Below are positions 57,610 to 64,000 of a stretch of DNA of 64,000 nucleotides, in pieces. Positions within the stretch are counted from its first letter, which is position 1, and each line of letters starts with the position of its first letter. The notes beneath the pieces were generated by a model. The model made no database searches and was not told the DNA's origin. It saw only the letters and a program-made list of their open reading frames with translations. This DNA is from Henckelia pumila (taxonomy: Eukaryota > Streptophyta > Magnoliopsida > Lamiales > Gesneriaceae): assembly GCF_033568475.1 (NCBI RefSeq), contig NC_133121.1:129364375-129428374 (forward strand), given 5' to 3'. The translations under genes and the position numbers were made by a program.

Positions 57610-58330
57610 TGGCGGCATCAATTGGCAGGTGATATATGCTAATTGAACATATATATCCATTGATATCCTATGAGGAAATCACCTCAACTTATAGATGACC
57701 CTAAGTTAAAAGGAACATCCCTAATTTATCAGAGAGAGTTCAAGATCTCAGCTCGGGAACTCGGGAGCTCGGATAAGCTCCACCACATTAACTTCCAGCT
57801 CGAGTCGGGAGCTCGGCCAAGCTCCACCACTATAATTGCCAGCTCGGGTCGGGAGCTCGGCCTCGGGAGCTCAGCTCAGGTATCTGGGAGCTCAGCTCAG
57901 CCCTGATGACAATGAGGAGTTAGTTGGGTGAATTTGTTCGGCAACCTCGATGAACCAGCTAGGATGTTAGGATCAGTTTTTGAGATAAGATTTGGGCGAG
58001 ATCTCAGCCTAGATATTCGGGATCATGATCCCGTGATTCTCGGGTTCTTAATAAGGGAGGTAAGCGAAAATTACGGATCTTTCTCCTATAAATATCAGGT
58101 TCATTTTCATTATTTGGATCCTAATTCTTCACTCGTATTCACACACCACTCTCTATATTTTCGCTATCCTAGCATCTGACTTGAGCGTCGGAGGGGATAT
58201 GCCGGAACACCTTCCGGCCTCCCTTTAACACTTTTGTTAGTGGTTTCAGGTCAGCAGAAGCAGTTCATATTTTATTTGGAGGAGTTTCTTCACCTCATCC
58301 AAAGAGATCACTTAATTGAGGTACATCATC
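57610..58330 (+). repeat. Probable solo LTR or LTR fragment
   Basis: The block has a promoter-like design: a GAGCTCGG-rich array (57748-57902), TATAAATA at 58087-58094, then CTTGAGCGTCGGAG and the hairpin GCCGGAACACCTTCCGGC (58201-58218). That order is common in LTRs of Tat-type plant gypsy elements. Neither coding region nor primer site follows, and the exact ends are uncertain. Confidence 0.5.
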
Positions 58331-59008
58331 CATGATATTACATTAATCGTATGATTGATTATATGTCGATTTGTCAAATGTTATAAGAAAGTGGTATAAA
58401 CATAACTTGAATTTTCGAATCTAGGATCACAAATACTGCGTTTCAAATTTCAATCGATTCAATGGGAATGACTATTGGTGCTACCAGTACTTTGAAATGT
58501 ACCGTCATTTTCAAATATCTTTGAATAATTATTACATTAATTTTTTTAAAGAAAAAGCATATGTCGATAAATAAAAATCATGATCATGTAAAATTAAGTT
58601 ACAATTTCTTTTTTATAAGATATTATCATACTCTATACTATATATATTAAATAAGAACACCTTAATAATTTTTTTGGACCTTAATATGCTCAACCTCAAA
58701 TTAAAAAAAAAAAAAAAAAACCCCAAATAAAATTGTCAAATTACAAAAAAATACATATCCTATTAAAATCTAACACTTAAAATAAATGTTATATTATATA
58801 CCACACCACATTATATTTATATATTACGTTACTAACGCATTGCTACTAGATGTATTTGTGTCAAGAGTCGGGTCAATTAATGCTACGAGACATACACTCC
58901 ATTTTTTTTTCAAATGTTTGCGCAAACATCACGCTAAAAAAACCTACAAAAATCACTGATGGAGTTTTTTTTTTCCAGTGAGATGCTCACGCGAATATCT
59001 AATATTTT
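58331..59008. other. Spacer, nothing recognised
   Basis: AT-rich with homopolymer runs. No gene is seen. Confidence 0.35.
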
Positions 59009-59248
59009 TCACCGTTTGATTTGAGTGATTTAATAAGTAATACATGGATAAGTAATATAATGTAATTAAAAATAAATAAAAAATAATAGTTAATATATTA
59101 TTTGATTTGATGAATAAATTATAGTTTATTTTAATTAATTGATATAAAATTAATAATTAATAAATGGATAAATAATATAACAACAATAACGCAAGATTAA
59201 ATAAGATAAGTTATACGTAAATTAATAATACACCAAACCAAACCATCA
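59009..59248. mobile_element. MITE, shorter copy of the 56113-56607 family
   Basis: It shares CACCGTTTG(A/G)TTTGAGTGAT, AAGTAATATAATGTAA and ATAATAGTTAATA(T/C)ATTATTTGATTTGATG in order with the full copy, and ends CACCAAACCAAACCATC. The right half is largely deleted. Confidence 0.6.
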
Positions 59249-59350
59249 TACTTGATCCATGGCTAGCTAGGTACATATAAAGAAGTGTAGTTTTTCTATT
59301 AGGACTGCTTAATTTTAAAAACATAAAATACAGAGACACTTCCTTATCAT

Positions 59351-60700
59351 TCATTCTTCAAAAGATGACACTTCTTTGCGAACAAAGAACAAGCCCGACG
59401 GGCCGTCATCGGGCAACAGCGCCAGCATCACCGGGCCTTCCGCGCCCTCTTCAGTCGTGAAAATGCCAGTATTGAAGTTCATTTCCGTTGAGACGAAGCC
59501 GGGACACACGCAATTTATCCGAAAACTGGGGTACTTTCTAGCTAAGATCCTCGTGTATGCACTCATTGCTGCTTTCGACACAGCGTAAGCGCCAAGATAT
59601 TGAGGCCAGCCTTTAGCTTCTAACGACCCCTCCTTCAAACTTTCCAAGAATTCATTCAATACTTGATCGATACTCTCTTCTGTCAGATTTTCAGCGTCGT
59701 TGAGTACCCCTTTCGCCCATTCATTCGGTATGTTCTGAAACAACGATATATGTCGTGTTTGAATATATCAGCAACCTATTCAAGATTTTAGAACGTACGT
59801 ACGTACCTTCAGCTTGCCCATTGAAGACGAAACATTAACGATTCTCGGCGAAGATGAAGACTGGAGCAGGGGAAGCAGAGCTTCGGTGGTTCTTTTTGCA
59901 CCATAGTAATTTGTTTGAAGAGCTTCCATGGCCAAGTCATGAGTCATGGCAGACACCCCATTCCAATTGATATTCTTTCTGTTTGTCTGCAAAATTCACT
60001 CCCCAAATCAACATAAAATTAACCAATTTTCAAGGAACTCGAAAAAACAAATTGAAATGTCGTATTATTAATTTGATCATATCTAACAAACACCACATAA
60101 ACTCTTATCTTGAAGGTGATTAATTGGTTAGAAAACGAAATTCATTTGTACTATATATCGAGTCCCTTGTTGTTTAGGGAGGAGGAAATAAACGAACCCC
60201 GGCGCGGATGGCATCGATCGCAGCCCGGAAAGAATTGCTGTCGACTGTGGCTCCAAGAATCCCTGCATTGTTCACCTGCATCCACGTACCCTATTTAATT
60301 AAAGAACCCTTTTTTTATTTATAATTTCATCGAGTTCCGATGTACCAGAATATCGAGCTTTCCGAACCGAGACTTGACAAATTCAGCAAGCGAATCAACG
60401 CTTTGGGAATCAATCACGTCGAGGCGATGAAAAAACAGGAAATCAGAAAGGCCGGATTCTTTGTTCAGCTTTTCTACGGCTTCGAGCCCCCTTTTCTCGT
60501 CTCTAGCCGTCAAAACTACAGTGACGCCCTTTAACGCCAACTGCCGGCAAATCTCGAATCCAATCCCTTTGTTGGCGCCAGTAACCACAGCATACCTGGA
60601 AGTAGCATATATGGATACATCGAATTAAGGAAGTCAAAGAGAGAGAGAGAGCGTTAATTCAATGGGTCACTTACTTCTTGTTGTTTGTGTTCTCCGCCAT
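59351..60700 (-). CDS. Short-chain dehydrogenase/reductase, neomenthol dehydrogenase/salutaridine reductase-like
   Basis: Five exons with GT-AG junctions: 60700-60675, 60595-60346, 60275-60198, 59986-59807, 59734-59351, giving 305 codons. The Rossmann NADP site TGANKGIG follows a very short first exon (MAENTNNKK). Further motifs are LDILV plus NNAG across an intron, the [10 protein letters not shown] segment carrying the catalytic Ser, and YAVSK with the catalytic Tyr/Lys; [11 protein letters not shown] follows. Length, the extra segment before the YAVSK motif and the ending place it with plant SDR114C-type enzymes that reduce carbonyls of monoterpenes, alkaloids or aldehydes. The substrate cannot be told from the sequence. 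Confidence 0.92.
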
Positions 60701-61047
60701 GGATGAAGCTTGAAGATGGAAATGGCTAGATATCAAACTCTTGGTTGGTGTGTGTGTATTTTGGCATATACCTATCGTGGCACTGCCACCGCTTCATAAC
60801 TCTTTTTTATTAAGTGAATTTTCAGAATTATCTTACGTTCGATATTGAGATTTTTTAAAAATATAAATGTGTGAGTTTGTAATTTCAATTGATTTTTACG
60901 TTTTGAGAAGTAACTCATCTAATACATCTATCATGTGTTTTTTAAGTACATGTATAATCTTGATTTTTAGATTATAAATATTTATATAAAGTAACTGATC
61001 TCAATAGGAGACTTGAGCATAAACTCGAGATCTAGAGCATATTAGAA
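60701..61047. other. Upstream region of the reductase gene
   Basis: AT-rich, with a short TG run (60747-60756). No confident promoter motif is seen. Confidence 0.35.
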
Positions 61048-61146
61048 AAAAACTTATAAATCTACCTAAATTGCAACCAACGAAATCGAAATTGAGACTA
61101 ACTAAACTCAGGGCCTAAGCTTTAGTTATTGGCTAAGACATCATCG
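61048..61146 (-). mobile_element. Degenerate SINE-like copy
   Basis: On the minus strand it follows the same order as the SINE at 22771: a GATGATGT..TTAGCC head, GCTTAGGCCCTGAG, a decayed B box (TTTCGATTTCG) and a GTAGATTTA tail. Similarity is partial. Confidence 0.35.
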
Positions 61147-61185
61147 ACAACTCTTCTATCATGTTATACTTGTTAGAGGCTGATT

Positions 61186-61192
<7 letters not shown>

Positions 61193-61222
<30 letters not shown>
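61193..61222. repeat. (TA)n microsatellite
   Basis: About 14 TA units. Confidence 0.9.
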
Positions 61223-61226
<4 letters not shown>

Positions 61227-62300
61227 ATATAAATAATGACAAGTATTACATATAAATTATCTTCTAATTGTGATTTAATAATACCTATATTAACAAATTA
61301 AACACATATATTATGTGTACAAGCTGCTAGTATTTGAAAATTACTCGATAATCATTTTTATCCAATAACCGAAATTTGGTATTAATGATATGAGTTGGCC
61401 TCTCTTATGAGACAATCTAACATAAAATAAGTCAATAAATTCATATTTATGATTTTAAAAAAAGTAAGAACCTTGATATAATATACAATGTTTAATTTTT
61501 ATAGTCGAGAGGAGTTAGGGATTCCAGTATTTCCCTAAATTATAGATATAAACCATTTTTCAAAAAAAAAAAATTAAAAGTTAAAAGTGCCACATATGAG
61601 AGGCCTGTACGAATTACAATCATAAGATATGTATGTGGATGTGGAAATTGGAATAAGCTGGAAGCCCCGGAACGGAACGGAACTTAGAAATAAGTGTCCA
61701 CGTGGGTGCATACAATTAACATATTAAACAGTAACGTGAAGTACGCTAATAGATGAGTGGCCGAGGGTTAAAATAATAAATATACTATTTTTTTTAAAAA
61801 ATAAAAATATATATATTTAGATTAACTTCTCAAAGTCTTGAAAAGCAATTACAACCAACCAGTTAGGTATATATTATGAAATCATACGTATAATATTTTA
61901 TAATAAAGAGCATCGTAAAATTTTTTTTAACAATAATTCTGCTTAAATAATTGTATTAATAAGTTTTCAAATAATTAAAGTTACCATTAAACTCTTAAAT
62001 GCTAATTTATACATACACACATATATATGAGTTATGACACATGATTGCTAGTTTTAATAAAGAGTGAATTGTTCTAAAATCCCTAATACTCTTCCTAACT
62101 TTATTATAACTCCCTAGCCAAAAGATTCTTTATTATAACTTTCTAAGACCACCAAACTTGAATATTTTAATGTTTAATTCTTGTACTGGATTTATTCTAA
62201 TCTATTATTGAAATCTATAGGTTTTATGCTTAAAATTTAAAGGTTTTATTATTGAATCTGGAGATTTTGTGCTCATTTGAAGTATAAAGAATTATCCGCA
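61223..62300. other. AT-rich region before the pararetrovirus-like sequence
   Basis: No genes. The last part could hold a promoter or LTR of the downstream element, because CCGCA at 62296-62300 stands three bases before a primer-site-like sequence. No matching copy exists in the window to confirm an LTR. Confidence 0.35.
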
Positions 62301-62303
62301 AAA

Positions 62304-62322
62304 TGATATCAAAGCTTTAGGT
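62304..62322 (+). other. Degenerate initiator-Met primer-binding site
   Basis: TGATATCAAAGC followed by TTTAGGTT. Ten of the first twelve bases match the canonical TGGTATCAGAGC primer site seen in Gypsy-B. Reverse-transcribing plant elements, including caulimovirids, use this tRNA. Confidence 0.5.
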
Positions 62323-62392
62323 TAATTATTCAGACGTAATATTATTCGTTAATTCATGATTTTCTTTGTTGAGAAGAAGGTTTCTACAAAAG

Positions 62393-62536
62393 ATGACTTC
62401 AAACGAAGGTTTGAATCAAGAGGATTTTATTCATATGAAATCCTATAAACAAGTTAATCTATTCACAATAGATTACTTACAACAAGTTGTGATTAATGCT
62501 CTTAATTTTGAAGAGATAAAGAAAAATGATTTCTAA
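62393..62536 (+). CDS. Small ORF of the pararetrovirus-like element (47 aa)
   Basis: This starts at the first ATG after the primer site. Its stop overlaps the next start by 11 bases, as in compact polycistronic caulimovirid genomes that use leaky scanning or reinitiation. The product (MTSNEGLNQEDF...) has no motif I recognise. Confidence 0.4.
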   Translation: MTSNEGLNQEDFIHMKSYKQVNLFTIDYLQQVVINALNFEEIKKNDF

Positions 62537-62897
62537 CTCTCAATTTTTAGAGATCACCCCAGATTCCTCTAAACTCTCCGGAGATCTTAGAGAAATTCAA
62601 AAGACGATACAATATTACAGCAATCAGCTGTATGAAATACCTCGGCAAATTGATGAAATCCTTAAGAAACAAGAAGAAATTCTTGGAACTCTAAAAGATC
62701 TTCAAAATAAAATCATAAATCTAGAACACATTTCGGGTTTTAGAAAAGGAAATACAGGAGGAAGGTTACCACTCTCATTTGGTACCGAACCTTTGTTACA
62801 TCAGAAAGGTAAAACCAAAATGGTTCAAAAACCTTTAACCAATGATGAAATGATGATTAATCTTATAAAAGCAGTATCAGAGAAAAACACTATCTGA
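62526..62897 (+). CDS. Coiled-coil ORF, virion-associated-protein-like (123 aa)
   Basis: Residues of about 25-75 show regular spacing of Ile/Leu among Lys/Glu/Gln (from IQKTIQYY to NLEHIS), a likely coiled coil. The C-terminal half has basic patches and ends in a short amphipathic stretch. Length, coiled coil and position directly before a coat-like ORF match the virion-associated protein of Caulimoviridae. The stop and the next start share one base (TGATG). Confidence 0.5.
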   Translation: MISNSQFLEITPDSSKLSGDLREIQKTIQYYSNQLYEIPRQIDEILKKQEEILGTLKDLQNKIINLEHISGFRKGNTGGRLPLSFGTEPLLHQKGKTKMVQKPLTNDEMMINLIKAVSEKNTI

Positions 62898-64000
62898 TGA
62901 CTACTTTAGAAAGATTAAATCTCGAGGATCTACAAGATCTTGCGGATTCATTTGCGAATCTCAAAGTAGTAGATCTAAAAATGAATTCCCCTGAGGGTGA
63001 ACAACCCATAGGGAATCCCCCAAGATATGTGGTTAAAACAAAAGAACCGCATAGTGAGTTCCAGGTTGGAGAAAATTCACATCCAGCAGGAACCAGATCA
63101 AGAAGGAGTAAAATCTCACTCCATCAAACTCCTAACGGAAAAACTGTTTTAGATCAAATACATCTTTACGGGGTTATGTTAAATCTTGATGTTTTGGACT
63201 TCAAAAACAGAGAAGATCTTATAGATGATTGGACGTCAGCTATGATAATAGCAGCAGAGACATTAGATCTCAATAAAGAAGGATTCATTAAACTTCTAGA
63301 AATGAGTTTAATGGGATCTGTTAAGATCGCATGGGAGATGACTATTCCAGAAACTAAGGAATCAATCTTAGCAGGAGAATCCCTCAGCGAGATTGGAGAA
63401 AGAATGGTCACCCTATTTAAAACACAATTCATAGGGGTAGATTATTTCAATAATCAAGATACAGAGAAAAAGAGAAGATATACTCAAGCTCTTTATAGCT
63501 AGACTCGAGTTACATGATATCTGTTTAGTTGATGAATACATTATGTTATTCACTAAATACATATGGAATTCGGGAGTCGAGGAAAATATAGCTATTCAGC
63601 TATTTTTCGCAAAAATGCCAAGTCCCTGGAGAGAAATATTGATCAAAGAATATGTTCCAGGTAATCTTGATACATTGGCAAGACGTGCCTCCTTTTTTAA
63701 AGGAAAATTAGCAGAATGGTGCCATATGACAGCATTACAAAAGAACTACAAGAAAATAAGGGGTATAGATAAGCGTACACCTTTGTGTTGTAAAGAAAAT
63801 GATCTTCCAACGATAATTGGAAACAGATCACAGGGATTTAAAAGAAAGAAATTCAGAAATAATCCCTATAATAAAAAAATGAAAAGTTATTGGAAACCAA
63901 GAACATTTTGGTCCAAACAAAAGGCTAGATCCTATAGATCGGGTAGAAGAAGTGAACCTACAAGAACATCCCCAACAACAGGCTTATCACAAAGCAGGGG
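62897..64000 (+). pseudogene. Coat-protein-like ORF of an endogenous pararetrovirus, frame broken and cut by window end
   Basis: The first frame has 201 codons and ends at TAG 63500-63502. It is acidic at the N-terminus, with an Arg-rich TRSRRSK patch and a helical middle. A second frame, shifted by +1, is open from 63435 to the window edge without a stop; it continues with hydrophobic/helical text and then a strongly Lys/Arg/Tyr-rich region. An acidic N-terminus, helical core and basic arm (normally followed by a CCHC zinc finger) is the caulimovirid coat design. The break between 63435 and 63500 implies one single-base-type indel. A gypsy-like gag is the alternative. Confidence 0.55.

Noticed and set aside
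57670-57906. 78-codon frame over the GAGCTCGG array
   Set aside because: Its open length follows from the repeated motif, and it lies inside an LTR-like block.
1-64000. CRISPR arrays, bacterial operons, riboswitches
   Set aside because: Direct repeats here are LTRs, MITEs, SINE modules or microsatellites, and gene structure is eukaryotic throughout.

Overview
The window is nuclear DNA from a flowering plant, almost certainly a eudicot. The evidence is spliced plant genes with short AT-rich introns, a plastid-type acetyl-CoA carboxylase subunit, a plant LIM protein and a high load of Ty1/copia and Ty3/gypsy LTR retrotransposons, MITEs and tRNA-derived SINEs. A Lamiales-like species is only a guess. 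No bacterial-style operon, CRISPR array or canonical tRNA gene is visible.

Bases 1-27000 are a nest of transposons. The oldest recognisable layer is a minus-strand Ty3/gypsy element, called Gypsy-A here, with its 5' LTR at 21007-21830. A Ty1/copia element cuts it near the integrase C-terminus; the copia 3' end and a 1.86-kb LTR occupy 1-2655. A Tekay/Del-like chromovirus, Gypsy-B (3634-16880), cuts it again inside integrase and has a perfect 5-bp target duplication (CGGTT). Gypsy-B is not a normal element: it has three LTRs and two complete internal regions in exact register. A second, more decayed relative of Gypsy-A lies at 24589-26977. Bases 27000-30250 are AT-rich and hold microsatellites and two small foldback elements.

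Bases 30695-35475 carry an intact nine-exon DDX6/Dhh1-type DEAD-box helicase gene on the minus strand. A LINE RNase H remnant follows, then Gypsy-C (37141-45571), a relative of Gypsy-B with its own 5-bp target duplication (TAATT). Its 3' LTR contains a 1,003-bp foldback insertion made of about seven tRNA-like (pol III A-box/B-box) modules in alternating orientation. I consider this the most unusual object in the window.

Bases 45900-60700 are a gene-rich segment: CAC3 (plastid carboxyltransferase alpha, minus), a two-LIM-domain actin-bundling protein (plus), a plastid bifunctional methylene-THF dehydrogenase/cyclohydrolase (plus) and a neomenthol-dehydrogenase-like short-chain reductase (minus). 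All four have intact predicted reading frames after splicing; two use a GC donor site. They are neighbours without an obvious shared pathway. MITEs and a probable solo LTR lie between them. The last 1.7 kb (62300-64000) looks like the 5'/capsid part of an endogenous pararetrovirus (Caulimoviridae-like): a degenerate initiator-tRNA primer site, a very small ORF, a coiled-coil ORF and a coat-protein-like ORF with a frame break.
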